From Sphaerosporella brunnea (taxonomy: Eukaryota; Ascomycota; Pezizomycetes; Pezizales; Pyronemataceae): a stretch of DNA of 64,000 nt. The translations under genes were made by a program, and so were the position numbers. Below the pieces are notes generated by a model that searched no databases, was not told the DNA's origin, and saw only the letters and a program-made list of their open reading frames with translations. Position 1 is the stretch's first letter; each line of letters begins with the position of its first letter. Location: contig VXIS01000182.1 of NCBI GenBank assembly GCA_008704415.1, positions 1-64,000 on the forward strand, in the 5' to 3' direction. This document shows, in pieces, positions 1-12,295 of this stretch.

Positions 1-424
1 TTTTTGTGCTTTGCTAAGGAGCTACGTAAGAGAAACCATATGGAGTGTAATAATCTTTCAGAGGGGGCCAGCTCTATTAGATTTCGGGTTTCGAGTTTTT
101 GGTCATTGTGAGTCATGCTAGGCATTTGCGGACCTGTAAATGGAACGCAAATGATATAAGAGGCGTTTGCTGCGCTGTGTTTAAAGAACTATCGCTTTCT
201 TTCGCTTTCTTTTCTCTCTCCGTATGACAAGCTCAGGCTCACGAACGTCCTTAAGGATGAGAAGAAGTGGAGATTATATATATATATTGAATCCTGAATT
301 TTCTATCTTCCATGAGGAACGGAGGGCCACATTATCCGCTTAATCTTGAATAGATTCCGGTCAAAAATAACCAGAAAATCAATGGGTGACTTCCTGTCGC
401 ACTATAGCGGCCGAATAGATCGAG

Positions 425-1475
425 GTTCTATGCAACAAACAACCATCTTTAGGTGCTGTGTAGATCCAACGAATAGAACAGGGGGTAGATACCCCCTGAC
501 TATAGCAACGGTCTATGTGGCGAAAGGAACATTGTGAAGGTTATGAAATGAAACTATAGGGTATATTCGGTCCCGATTCAGGCCGCATTTAAGCTGGTGC
601 AAGCATTGTAATGGGGCTTCTGGAGACATCCCCTCACTTCCCTAAACGCCAACCACAAAGGCAAAACCTAGCCAGTCGAGCTACAACCTAGACAGCGCAT
701 TATCGAGGTTCCAAATCATGTTCGCGCGTATATACAGACCACACAAACGACAGGGAAACAAGTTCTACTACGTTTTTTTTTGCTCCGGGTTTCCAGCAGC
801 ACCGAATAAGACATATATAACGTGTAGCAAGCATCCAGATGGCTAAACTGGCTTCTTAGTCATTGCAGAATATCTCTTGACCCTGCTTGGCCTTTGGTTG
901 CTGTGTTTGAAACCTTTACGCACCAGTGAGCCCTTCGAACTACGCTAGATACAATATGATATTCCCTTCCCCGGGGGCCCCCAGTTGATTCAAAGCACAG
1001 CAAACGGGGGCCTCTACATCAACCCCTTCTGCCCCACTCGGCGTGCGGCGGGGTGTTTCCGAAGGACGTACTGGGCGTGACATTTTTCCGCGGGGAGATG
1101 GTGAGCTGCTTTAGTCAGCTTCCAGATACAGGCCGTGGTGATAGAGGAGGTGGGGATTACATACTCTCCCGGACAAGAGAATTTCTCGAACCCCCGAATG
1201 CTTTGGAGTCCGCAATGTAACTGTCAAAGCCTGCGCTCAAATACAGCTGATCGGTACAACGACAACCCACTGTACCCCCAATAACACCCTTCCCACGATG
1301 ACAGACGTTTATATTGGGTCCGAATAGAACAATTATCTATCCGCTGGATTGGAAGTTGCGACCTGATTTGTGGCGTTCTATCGCCGCCAAATAGAACGTT
1401 GCTATAGACAGTGGTCTCCACCCCGTTCGATTCATTGGATGTACAGCACGTATAGATGTTTGTTTGTTGCATAGA
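425..1475. repeat. Inverted repeat with ~100-bp arms (425-525 and 1380-1475)
   Basis: A segment near 425-525 reappears as its reverse complement near 1380-1475. Both arms share ATGCAACAAACAA, an AATAGAAC/AATCGAAC block and a CTATAGCAACG block. They differ by scattered substitutions, so this is an old duplication. Between the arms are a GC-rich palindrome (973-1012) and no convincing gene. The open frames on both strands here are short and overlap the repeat arms. It may be the ends of a decayed transposon, but no target duplication was found. Confidence 0.5.
973..1012. repeat. GGGGGCCCC-bounded short palindrome
   Basis: A roughly 40-bp element starts with GGGGGCCCCC and ends with GGGGGCC, around a middle resembling CAAAGCACAGCAAAC. 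It matches the palindromes at 7530, 10260, 10519, 13229 and in the satellite at 15.6-16.5 kb. A second divergent copy is at 1526-1562 (GGGGCCCC...GATGGGGCC). Confidence 0.5.
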
Positions 1476-2014
1476 ACATCTCCACAGAGCGACTGGAGAC
1501 CACTCAACAGGATACCCCGTCCTCCGGGGCCCCATTGTATTAAAAGCACACAAGATGGGGCCACAGCTCGGCTGCATGTTTTCGAGAAGGAAGTACTCGT
1601 TCGGCGGTGACGCCGGCCACCTGCTCTAGTCAGCATGCGCATGGAGGAAGAAACAAGCATTCCATACCTCCAACAAGTTCCTATTAACTGCGAGAATCCT
1701 CGAGTTGACCACATCGCAGTAAACGTTTCGACGCGCTTGAGACCCACCACCGACAATTCATTGGCCATGTGCAGACACTGCCTGTGCATCTTCCTGAACC
1801 CTTGCCGCCTTCGCCCTACCTGGCGGGGATGCACCGTGAACGCAAAAACTCGCTGCAGCTGGAGTTTGGTTACTCTGCGGAGGATGGATGGGGAGACGGA
1901 GAAGATTGAACAAGGGAGTTGAAGCTAGTTGAAGAGAGGAAGAGATGGAAGAGGGCTAAACAAAGGGCAAGAGAGTTGAAGAACGAGAAATAGAGGCGAG
2001 ACCGGGCTAGGTTT

Positions 2015-2575
2015 ATGGGTGGTAATGATATAATGTACCCAAATAATAGCACCCTACAGACTAAAAAAGGATGGCGTCAGCACCTCCTCGCAACAGCAGC
2101 TAGCAACGCCTCCCCCATCCCAGCCACAGCAAAATTCAATACCTCGCAGCACCACGCCCCGCAACAACAGCAACAACAACAGCAGCAGCAGCAGCAGCAG
2201 CAGGCGCCATCCCCATCAACCTCCGCAGTCGACATCTCAGATGACGATCTGATGTGTGATGGTGACCTCGAGGTGTCGCGGCAGCTCTACTCCGAGATGC
2301 AGCTGCAGAAATTGGCGGATCGTGAGTATGCCGAGTGCCTTCTGGCGTCGGATCTGAGCTCGCCCAATTCGTTGAATGAGCTCGAGAGTGCCCTGGCCCA
2401 TGGCATTGTGAGTGGCGAGGAGTATGGTAGGGCTGTGGCGGGATATACGTTGGCCGCCCAGAGGGAAGAGGCGCAGCGTTATCAGATGCAACGCCAGAGG
2501 AAGGCGTTGGAGGAGGATTGCTCTGCTAGGGACATGCTCAGAGCTGCGAAGAGTAGCGACGATAGGACTGCGTGA
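2015..2575 (+). CDS. Hypothetical polyglutamine protein, 186 aa
   Basis: No family is recognised. The product starts with a Ser/Thr/Ala-rich segment, followed by an uninterrupted run of 14 glutamines (residues 50-63, mixed CAA/CAG codons), an acidic stretch (DISDDD, about 73-78) and a C-terminal half that looks helical and rich in Glu, Gln and Arg (about 88-186). Such glutamine runs and acidic patches are common in fungal regulatory proteins, but nothing here assigns a role. ATG 2015 is the first in-frame start and ATG 2033 (residue 7) is equally possible. No intron is needed. The gene stops 98 bp before a hAT element. A poly-Q ORF inside a repeat-rich region could be a relic, so confidence is moderate. 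Confidence 0.45.
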   Translation: MGGNDIMYPNNSTLQTKKGWRQHLLATAASNASPIPATAKFNTSQHHAPQQQQQQQQQQQQQQAPSPSTSAVDISDDDLMCDGDLEVSRQLYSEMQLQKLADREYAECLLASDLSSPNSLNELESALAHGIVSGEEYGRAVAGYTLAAQREEAQRYQMQRQRKALEEDCSARDMLRAAKSSDDRTA

Positions 2576-2673
2576 TGTAATTATTATCATGGTGGCGCAG
2601 GGTTTGTGAATGATGAAGAGGCGCCGTGCCGGGTGTAGGTCGAGGCCGTTCGATTTCTTTTATTCTCCAGAAG

Positions 2674-3521
2674 TAGTGATGGACGCAAGCCGAGCCGAGC
2701 CGAGCCATGAGGAAGGCTCGAGCCAGCTCGGCTTGTTAGAAGGTGGGCTCATCAAGCCGAGCCGAGCCTGAAACGCTCGAGCTTTGGCTCGAGCTGCCAT
2801 ACAATTTATGATGTACGAGCCGGTAAATAAGAGGTTGCACACAGTGACAGTAGAGACGTCGCTATACTAGTATATATCCGACAGATCCGATCCGGAATCA
2901 AAGCCTCCCAGCTCAGTCTCCTGCTCTGCATCCATGCCCTCGGCGTCGCCGTTGTCCAGATGCTGCTGGCCATGATCATGGCCACCATCGCTAACACCAT
3001 GGGAACCATCCTCGCGTTCGCTCTGGCTAAGGATGTCTGACTGGGAGTAATTCATGCTGTGACCGGCCTACCCTCGCTCTGGCTGGCCGCCGAGTCCTCG
3101 GCTTGACGCTCGCTCTTTCCCGCATCCTCATCCTCATCCTCGCTACTGAAAGCATCCTCAACATCTCTCTGCCCATCGGCAGCATCCCTGCTGTTTGTAG
3201 ACTCATTCTTATTGATGCCGTGAAGTTCCCAGTCATCGAGACTCCTGAGATTGAGCTAGCTGGTGAGCAGTACAACTGCACTGATGGGATTCCACGGAAT
3301 GTTCTCGATCAACTCGCCTTGGGCCCGCACTTTTCATCATCGCCCCGCCGACGGGATGTCTCCTCCTACCTAGCTAGGGACAACAAAAGGCTCGAGCCAA
3401 AGTTCGGCTCGTCAGGCAACAGGCTCGAGCCGGCTAGGCTCGCCGAAAGGTCAGGCTCGGCTCGGCTCTGCTCGAGGCTCGAGCTTTCAGCTCGAGTCGG
3501 CTCGGCTTGTGCCCATCACTA
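2674..3521 (-). mobile_element. Internally deleted hAT-type element, copy a (848 bp)
   Basis: It begins TAGTGATGGACGCAAGCCGAGC and ends with the near-inverse GGCTTGTGCCCATCACTA. It is flanked by a perfect 8-bp duplication TCCAGAAG (2666-2673 and 3522-3529). The TAGTG terminus and 8-bp duplication fit the hAT superfamily. Subterminal regions are packed with GAGCCGAGC and GCTCGAGC blocks, possible transposase-binding repeats. The reverse strand of the centre retains the end of a transposase (SSAVVLLTS-like block near 3250-3290, with TAG where copy d has the Trp codon TGG) and a Ser/Asp/Glu-rich tail. Most of the transposase is missing, so it is non-autonomous. Confidence 0.9.
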
Positions 3522-3756
3522 TCCAGAAGACATAAACTTCTCACTGTGCGCTGGGGCTTGCAGTCGCATCACCGTCACGGCTGCTCAGGCCTGCGCCCTC
3601 GCTTTCCATGGTGGGGAACTAACTCTATTCAGACTTATGAACGGCAGTCACGAACAAAGCTACAATTTAGGTCACGCATTTTTCGTCAGAAGTCAGTGTG
3701 CAAAGTCAAGCGTTGCTAACCAGTCACAGGTCATGGGCAACACTACAAGCTACTCC

Positions 3757-3820
3757 TCTCCCCTTCCCCTTCCCCTTCCCCTTCCCCTTCCCCTTCCCCT
3801 TCCCCTTCTCCTTCCCCTTA
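3757..3820. repeat. (CTTCCC)n microsatellite
   Basis: About ten near-perfect hexamers CTTCCC/CCCCTT occur in a row. The unit differs from the fungal telomere repeat TTAGGG. Confidence 0.9.
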
Positions 3821-6190
3821 CCGCTTCTCCGCATTCCCCGCAATTTCCCCTCCTCAACACGCTGCGGCAGCAATTAAACCCCCACGCACAAACCACGCTC
3901 AGAGCGGTGAGAATCAGGGCTTGAGTTGATTTGACCAGAGTCTGTAGGCAAACGTGGCGACAAGGCTAGGTGCTTGAGGATCCAATAGTCCAGAAACGAA
4001 GATGATGCTTACGACGAGGCCGGTACTTCCGACTAACTGCGCGCAAGTTTTGATTTCGTCACAGCCTGGTGGCATGACCGCGACGTCACCCAGCCAGCCA
4101 GCACGTTTTCACAAAAGGTCGCTCAGAGTCTGCAACCAGGCTGGGGCCTCCTATTGGATCTTTGGGACACTCGATTTCCAGCCAGCCGGCCTTTCCAGCC
4201 TACCTTGAGTACCACTAATCATCATATGGTCCGGTCAGCCATCTGGGTTGCTGAACATGTATAAACACACGTACAGTGCCGTGGAACCTTTCGGGCGGTA
4301 ACAGATCAGCAATGACCATCCTGCGCATCAGAGGGCATGATTGATCTCGCGGTTGTACAGCTAGAGCCGCTAGTTGAAGGACATGCGGCCCAGGGGTCGC
4401 AATTTCAGAGGCTACGATGCAGTATGTATAGACTTATCACTGTGCCCCACAGCCGGATGCTCTGAACGTTTGTGCAATCTGGAGGCGAGCTATGATCTGC
4501 CTGTGGCTGTCCTTGGATCTGTCGACAAATGAGGAGGGAATGTTGCTCAGAATACTCTCAATGAGGCATGAAGCGCCAGTTGAGTTTTGATGTCTATAAA
4601 TCCGTTATGTACAGCTGTTGACGATGGTGAGATCGTTGTTATTCAATGGCGGTGTAGGGGGTACAGCTCCTTAGACGCCAACAGATTGGGGAACTTCGAC
4701 TTTTTTGGTCTCAGCGTGGGGAGTTCTACGCCGCCGCTCACGCTAAGGTGTGCAATGAGCTGGCGGGCTCGCCGGCGTAGAACCGATGGAATGGAAACTG
4801 GTTGAATACGTCGGATCGGATGCACGCTGGACGCACCTTGGATCATTGAGTGGAGCTTCCATGTCCCCGGATGCAGTGCTTAACAGCGAGGGAATTGCGA
4901 GATATAGGAACGACCACTTCATGGCGATAAATTAGAGCTTCACTTCTTGATGTTATTCCATTGTATTGTACAGTCCGAGTTTCCCTGAAACAAAACCTAT
5001 TTTCTGGTGGCTGACTGCGAAAGGGTCGAAAGCAGTTACGTACTCCGCTTTTCGTAGAAAGGCCGTTCGCATTTCTCACGTACTTTGAGATTGTACCCCC
5101 TTCGGAGCGGCACCACCAACACCAACAAACCCGCCTTGAATCAAGGTGAATGCCACTGGGTATTTTGTCATCAGCAGCTACCCGGTCGGAAGACAACATT
5201 TTGAGCAACAGAAGGAGTACTGCCCGGAGCTGGGCACATCACAATTCGGTACCAGGCAAACTACAGGCGGACCTCCATGTGACTCATCTCAGGTACCTCC
5301 TCAAGGCCAGAGACGATTATCTAGGAGTTGATGAGCATGCTGCGGGCCCTAGAAAAACATGGGGCTGGATATCGTAGTAGCTTTGGTAATGTCGACGACG
5401 ATGGCACTGATGACGATGGTATTCATCTGAAATTTTGCCGGAAAACGCTTCTGTTTGGGTTGGGGAACTTGAAAATCATTACCGCAAGCTTGTTTTCGCG
5501 ACCAAACTTCCGCATGACTTGTTGATTGATTGCCGTAGCCGGTCTCTTCGATGGTCGACGGGCTTAGATTTCGGTCCATACCGCATCTGCAGTTAAAGGG
5601 CGCCCTCCTGGCCGTTGGATGCTTCGGACAAATGTCGCAGGGGTCCCCAATCCGCGTTTACTGCCGTCACCCACAACAAACAAAAGTGCGAAGACCGACT
5701 TGAATCTCATGGGAACAGCTGCGGTTGATGTTCATCCAATCGATTGACATTTTTTTTTTGCGTCACAATTCCACGCTTCATAATTTTTGTCTTGCAGTCA
5801 TAGTAGAATGAGATGGATTCGTTGCAAAATAGACCATTTTCTTCCCCAGGACCGCCAAAAGAGAAAAAAAAAAAAAAAGGGTCCCCTGCGGTAATCCCAA
5901 TCCCTCGGACCGCTGTATTCCTAGCTACTTAAATCCCGAGTCGGAGGAAGTGTGAATGCTTCACAATGTAGCACTCGCCCGAGTGACTTCTCTAAAGTGG
6001 ACACGCCGATTAAGAACTCCGGACTTTTGAAAAGCACCGAATCGGATAATTGACCGGAAAAAAAAAGTTGTCAAGCAATCAAACCGAAGGCGAAGAAGAA
6101 TCACCCATGATACTCAGCGCCACCCACCGGATCGAGTAACTCTCTCTGTCAAGCTAGCGGCTACCTAGGAGTTGGGTCCTTATTGACAGA
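3821..6190. other. No gene recognised
   Basis: About 2.4 kb without a convincing gene. Open frames are short, overlapping and of random composition. One hairpin is visible: GTTCTACGCCG at 4723-4733 and its exact inverse at 4773-4783, a perfect 11-bp stem with a 39-nt loop. Homopolymer runs occur near 5749 (T) and 5865 (A). Confidence 0.5.
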
Positions 6191-8400
6191 TGAGTGACGG
6201 GGTTTGTGGCTCGGGGTATGCTGGTTAACTTTATATGCCCCTCATGCGGACCGTTGTCGGTATTGCGGCTGGCTTTGGACTGGGGAGTCACAGTTGAGCA
6301 ATTGGCGCCGCACTATCACTGTCCTCCAATTCATTTCCACATGCACGATCAGGGAGAAAAAACAGAAACAAAATATATAGGAATCATTCACATCCAGAAC
6401 AACGTGAATAAGCCATCGCCACCAGGGCCGGATCACTCCTCCTCCTGGGAATCCTGTTCCTCCTCCTCCTCCTCCTCGAAGTCCACTTCCTTCTCCGCAT
6501 CAGCATCTGGTTCCTCCTCCTCGGAGTCCACTTGCTTCTCCTCCCAAGCGACCAAACCTGCTTCCTACGTCCGCGCGCGGGCTGTGGTCGTGGGCCAACC
6601 CATTGACCACACGACCTACAGCGAAAATGTGTAGTGCGCCGACGGGGAAGATGGGTGCTCTGCATGCTCATCCCTTACTCCGCCTTCCACTTCCTGCTCG
6701 TCCCCCTCCTCGGGGTCCACTTGCTTCTCCTCCTCCTCCTGCTCAGAGAGCTGTTCCTGCTCCTCCTCGAAGTCCGCTTCGCCCTCCTCCCAAGCTATCA
6801 AATTTGCCTCCTACGGTCCGCGCGCGGGCTGTGGTCGTGAGCCAACCCATTGACCACACGACCTACAGCGAAAATGTGTAGTGCGCCGACGGGGAAGATG
6901 GGTGCTCTGCATGCTCATCCCTTACTCCGCTTTCTTCTTATCGCCACGCCCCCCCACCCCTTAGTCCTCTTTCTTCTTATCGCCACGCCCCCCACCCCCG
7001 GGAGTTGGACGGGGAGTGGACGGCCTAGCCCCTCCTCCCCCGAGGGAATTATGCAACCGAAATCGCACGGGGGGTGGGGGTGACTTCGCTGCCCTCTCCA
7101 GATACCCTTGCGGGGGAAAGTGTTGCGAGGCTTTCCCCCGTTGAGGCTGAGGAAAGTCTCGCTCCCAACGCCTGCGGGAAACTCCCATGTTGGCGGTGAT
7201 GGCGGGGCGGCTTCCTTGTTCCTCTCCTCGTCCGGTTCTCGACTGCCTCAATGTTTGCCGGGGCATCGATCGCACCCTTGAGTGTTTGATCGCAAATTGG
7301 CAATACCGGCGCGCTACCTCCCTCTGCTTGGTGAAGCAGAGTCCACATTGGTCGCGTGAAAAATCACACGGTCGAGTGCCGAGGATAACGAAATACCTTG
7401 GTGAAGATTTCCAGGGGCGGCATTGCTCATCGAGGGGAAAGACTGGTTCCAGTCAGCAAATGAAGCAAATCTGCGTAGTAAGCAACATAGTGAAGAGACA
7501 TACCACTGTTGTGGGCAAGCTGCATACCCGGGGGCCCCATTCCATTTAGGGCACACCAGAGGGGGCCCCCTGCCATGTTGGACTGACCCGCGCTCGGATA
7601 CCTCCACACGAGTGCTGGTTCTGTCTTTCAGGCAAACGGCAAAGTCGGGAGCAGCTCTTCACGGAGTGCGATGGATGGCTCCGACAGATTCGGGTACGCT
7701 GGCACTTTGTGGGCAAGGAGCTGGGCCGGAAGCACCTTCGATGGTGGAGCCGTTCTAGGAGGAAAAGGAAGTTTCTGCGATCTTGGTATGGTAGCTTTCC
7801 GTGTTGTCGTGCCTGCTGCTGTCCTTCGATGTTCCTCTTATACCAATCCCTTTGTTTCGGTACGATTGGTGTTCCCTCGCCATCTCCGCCCCCTCCGACA
7901 GTACGCCGATACCCTGCGCATAAAACTCCTCCCTCACATCGTGAAGGCGGCGGACAAGGTATGGGTGGGGACGCGAACTGGATCCGCCATAACCTCTCGA
8001 GGGTCGCAGGTCAAGATGGTGGCGCCAGCGTGTTCGCAAGCACTCACAGCAATACGAAATGGAGTCCAATTCGGTGACTGTGCGGGGGATGTGGCTATAG
8101 CGACGGAGAGATAGAGATGGAGAGACCGAGAGACAGCGAGGCGGAGAGGTGGAGAAGGCAATAGGAGAGGAAGGAGAGAGAAGGGGAAGGAGTGGATTGG
8201 GGAGGGGGAGTAAGGGAAGCAAGGAAGGGATACTAGTAGAGGAGGGAAGCTTTTGCTTGCTTGCGTGTTATGTTGGGAAAGCGGGTGGTTGCGAGGCAAG
8301 AAGAGGGTATGGTAAGCGGCAACGACATGCTGGGGAAAACCACCAAACCATGAAAACAACGGTAAAAGTCTTAAATACCACACTTCTCCTTGTTCATCAA
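6190..8400. repeat. Family A repeat unit 1 (~2.2 kb)
   Basis: This unit is collinear with the ones at 9.6-11.7 and 11.8-14.1 kb. Shared landmarks, in order, are an acidic coding-like stretch on the reverse strand (Glu-rich, 6400-6800), a block with GTTGGCGGTGATGGCGG (7187), a satellite monomer (7424-7576), a block with AAGGCGGCGGACAAGGTATG (about 7943) and an end with GCTTGCTTGCGTGT...GGCAAGCGGCAAC (8250-8330). A ~118-bp segment is duplicated within the unit (6569-6687 and 6816-6934). It may derive from a retroelement: the start of the 6.4-kb block matches, inverted, sequence next to the Gag relic near 27.4 kb. No intact gene is seen. Confidence 0.6.
7424..7576. repeat. Single satellite monomer with GGGGGCCCC palindrome
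   Basis: It matches the 187-bp tandem unit of 15.5-16.5 kb: ATCGAGGGGAAAG, CAGTCAGCAAATGAAGC, GTAGTAAGCAACATAGTGAAG and GACATACCAC, then a palindrome from GGGGGCCCC (7530) to GGGGGCCCCC (7570). Confidence 0.75.
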
Positions 8401-9589
8401 ACATAACCCTTTTCTGCGCTTGCCGCGCTGTTGAGTCGATCCAGCGTGTCGGAGCGTTGGTCTTTCTGCGCGTGCTTGTGATCGGGTGAGCTTCCGCTGC
8501 GTGAGCTTGGTGATCCTGCGGCCGCGCTCTGGCATTCAGCCTAGTGCGAAAGCGGCAAGTGAACGAGCAGTAAGGCTATGCGAAATGGCGTAGGAAATTG
8601 GACCAGCCGGAGTGGGACTGCGATTGAAGGGTCGTCACTAAGTATCATTCGCTCAAAAGTGTGGCATGCCACGCCCGGGAGATTCTAGAAGCCTTCATCT
8701 CCTCTAGCTGGCCAATGGGTTACCCAAGTCACCGCGGGAAAGGAATCAATGCTCCGCTTTCGCCCGCTTATGTTCTCGGTATGCGTGTTTAATTTGTATG
8801 GTGAGGAGCACGAGTATCCGTTGTCGCCGACAAAAATGACCAGGCTTGAGTTCGGGGAATCGAGACGGAAAGTCACTCAATTTGAATGTGTGCAAACGGT
8901 CCTGTAGGCGCCGAAACGAGCTGAAGTTTCTCCCTAACTTGAGTCTAGTGGCTACGGTCATAGATCATTTTTTTTGCCTACTTTTTGTGGCTATTTGTTA
9001 AGATGACGTCTATTTCGGACTGGATTTGTCCCCCATGCAAGTCCTATTGTGTGAGCGGAGGTGAGCGCGCGGTCCTCTTGACGCTCCCATTTACTGCCAG
9101 TTCTCCCAAGATCGATGCTGATAACTTCTCCAACCCAACTCCGTTGAACAAGATTTTTTGTGTTGCCAGAATCTTCGGCTTATGCACTCTCCGTTCGTGG
9201 TGTTAGACCTTACATTTATGGTGCCAAAAAACCCCCGCAATAGTTTTCAAACTGTGGCTGCCTAGACTCCAGACTGTGAACTAACACTCCCACTTCAAGT
9301 TGTCGGCACCGCAAGAGCAAAGCGGCTAGAAGGAAGCGGTTCACGGTAGCCAGCCTGAGTACGCGTCCACGGTCGCTCACCCGGTGGCGTCTGGACAGAT
9401 ATTTATTATCCGGTAGCATGAGGACAAGTACAATCTATAATAGGTAGCATCTCAACAAATAAGCGTATTTTTTGATTAACTCGGAAAAGTGTGGTACATA
9501 GGAAATGGACCTTTCAAACTGTGGCATTGAAGACTTTCACCGTTAAAATCAAACGCCCTTAAAACAAAACAAAACACACAGTACCCACC
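8401..9589. other. No gene recognised
   Basis: I see no conserved motif, repeat arm or credible reading frame here. It is a spacer between two family A units. Confidence 0.4.
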
Positions 9590-10259
9590 CGACGCACAAT
9601 ACTGGCCACCACAACATGACAGGTGTTAGATTTCAGTCATACTGCGTCACGCAATGCGGCGATGCATTTAATGTTCGGTTCGGCAAAGCTGCCTACAAGA
9701 GGGGGAATTTTCTGGACTTAGAGAATTATCGCTTTCTGTCCTCTCCATATTCAACCTAGTATCTACTTCCGGCAACACGAAATAAATGAAAATAAAAAAT
9801 GAAAACCAACTTAAAATTGAACGTTGAATCCCGCCACGAATGCCCCCCATCCCCACAACGGCACAGTTATGAGTACTCTTGTTGGAGTTTGTACAGAAAA
9901 CATAGGTTGATCGTGATGTTTCGTAGTGATCTGTAACAGACAAGGAGGTGACAACCTCGAAGACCACAATAAATACCGCCCACACCATATCATTTCGGGA
10001 ATGCCGCATATTCCAACAGCTCTGCAGGCCCGGCCCCCAGTCTACCTTCTTCTTATCACCCCATCCCCGCCCCCGTTTTTCGTGGGTGGGGGCGGGAGGG
10101 GCTCAAAGGTTTCAGCCACATTAATGTTGCCGAGGCCTAGTTAAGGTTAGCAATCGCCTGCTGTACCGTATCCTGGAACTGCAAGTGCAGTGGATCGGCA
10201 TAGTAAGCAACATCGTGGGGAGACATACTGTTGATGTATGCAGTGGCAAACTGCATACC

Positions 10260-10372
10260 GGGGGGGGGGGGGGCTATTCTGTTCAGCGCACACCAAAGGG
10301 GGCCCCATTCCATTTAAGGCACACCAGAGGGGCCCCCATTCCGTTTTGCGCACACCAGAGAGGCCCCCCCCC
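10260..10372. repeat. Three tandem GGGGCCCC palindromes
   Basis: Three 35-45 bp hairpin units follow each other, each with a middle of the type ATTCxxTTxxGCxCACCA. They share their GGGGCCCC borders, so one border serves two units. The first border has become a run of 14 G. Confidence 0.7.
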
Positions 10373-10518
10373 CTCGTTGCTGGCGATGTTTAACGCGACC
10401 TCCAGCGGCGACGTTGTTGATCGGAGGGAAGCCTGGTTACAATTAGCAAATGAAGCGAATTTACGTAGTAAGCAACATCGTGAAGAGACATACCACTGTT
10501 GTATGCAATTTGCATACT

Positions 10519-10560
10519 GGGGGGCCCCATTCTGTTCAGCGCAAACCATAGGGGGCCCCC
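10519..10560. repeat. GGGGGCCCC-bounded palindrome
   Basis: It runs from GGGGGCCCC to GGGGGCCCCC with the middle ATTCTGTTCAGCGCAAACC, almost identical to the satellite copies at 16.2-16.4 kb. Confidence 0.75.
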
Positions 10561-12265
10561 CGCCTTGCACCTCGCTACTCGCTCTCCTTGGCCAGACCTC
10601 GGCCCGTAGCACGGCTTCAGGGAGTACGATCGATGGTTTCCACCGAGTCGCGCTTTGTGGAGAAGCACTGGGCTGGAAGCACCGCCGATGGCAGAGCTGC
10701 TCCAAGAGGGCAAGGCTATGTCTGCAATCCTGCAGATTCTGCGGGATATCAAGATTGGTCAAATTATGGCGGTTGCTCCGGAGGAGTAGGATGAGGAAGT
10801 TGAGCAGTGACCCGGCCCTAGTGGCCATGGTAGCTTTGCGTGTTGTCGTGCCTGTTTCTTTGCTTCGATGTTGCTCTTATACCTTTCCTTTTGTTTCGGT
10901 GCGATTAGCGTTCCGGGTTGCCGCTGTTGACGGGTGAGATCGCATCCGTAAGGTCGCCTGCAAAAATCATAAAGCTGATTACACAAACACAGACACACAC
11001 AGTCAGCATCCAGATAGGTTGCAACAGCGGCGATGGAGCAAGGGGAACTCCAGACCTTGTCGGCGATGAACACCCGCTCGCTTTGGCGTAAACCTTTCGA
11101 TGTCCGCGCCCGAGACATCTTTTGCCGAAGCAAGCGGCGCATCTGCATGAGCCTTTCCGCTCGCTAGCTGCTTGCGCAGGCTTCCGTACCTCGCGGCGGA
11201 GGGGGGATGGGGGTGGGGTAGGGGTCGTAGTCTCAAAGATTCGCGGCAGTAGCAGCTGGTGTTGTGTTTGGATATTATGCCGGAGACGGGAGAGACGGAG
11301 ACGGCGAAGGCGAAGAAGAAGAAAAGGGGAAGGGGAAGGCAGAAGGTAGTGGACAGCTGGCGAGTGAAGAGGAGGAGAGTTGGGAGGGGGAGAGACGGAG
11401 AGAAGGAGAGACGCAGAGATGGCGGGACGCAGAAATAGAGAGACATAGAGGTGGGGAGAATGAGAAGAAGGAGAGGAGGTGACCTTTTTTCTTGCTTGCG
11501 TGTGAAGTTGGGAAACCGGGGGGTGGCGAGGCAAGAAGAGGGTTTGGCAAGCGGCAACCACACACAGGGGGAAAACCCCAAGTAAAACCATCAAAACAAA
11601 AACCCATAAAACAAATGGCAAATATGGAGAATAAACCTCCCGATTTGCCGTCTTTGTAGAATACCACTCAACCCTCGCGCCGCGTGACAACCTGTGATCC
11701 TCACTTTCCCCATCTCCTTCCCACACTGACTTTCTAGTCAGTTAGGTGAAGGTCCCTTCGTGGGTAAGCAGTGCAGTGCCAGAGGGCGAGTTTAAACTGG
11801 GGAGTAGTATGCGCACGATACCGGCCACCATGACAACGACAGGTGATTAGATTCCAGGGTCCCCAGTCATGGTGCATCAAGCAATATAGTGATGCGTTTG
11901 ATTTTCGGTTCGGTAAAACGGAACCCAAATGTCATGAGAGAAAGAATTTTCCTGGACTTAGAGAATTACCACTTTCTTTCTTCTCTGTATCCTATCTACT
12001 TCCGGCAACAGGAAAAAAAATGAAAATACAAATGAAAACCAACTTGAAACTGGATGTTGACGCCCCCCTACCCCATAACGGCAGAGTTATGGCTGCCCTG
12101 CACATGCCTGAAATTCTTACTCCGTCTTGCTCTTATTCCCCGGTCCCCTCCCTCCCTCAGACTTTGTGCAACCGAGGCCGCACGGGGGGGGGGCTTCACC
12201 ATCCTCGGCTTCCTCATCGGCTGAATTATCGTCGGCATCCGTCCCAACACTGACGGTAAACCGAG

Positions 12266-12295
12266 TACGGGGTCCCAGAAAACTGGGACCCCGTA
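12266..12295. repeat. GGGTCCC hairpin, 13-bp perfect stem
   Basis: TACGGGGTCCCAG, an AAAA loop, then the exact inverse. It carries the same GGGNCCC core as the hairpins in family B and the double hairpins of 37-54 kb. Confidence 0.85.

Larger units (their letters stand above)
9590..11680. repeat. Family A repeat unit 2 (~2.1 kb)
   Basis: Its first 400 bp closely match 11818-12090 (CTTCCGGCAACA, GAAAACCAACTT, TGGACTTAGAGAATTA). It then holds two satellite-type segments (10185-10370 and 10420-10570) and a short open segment near 10691 starting ATGGCAGAGCTGCTCC (about 33 codons). It ends with the shared GCTTGCGTGTGAAGTTGGG...CAAGCGGCAACC block (11495-11560). Units 2 and 3 lie head to tail with only ~130 bp between them, so this is a tandem duplication. 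Confidence 0.65.
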
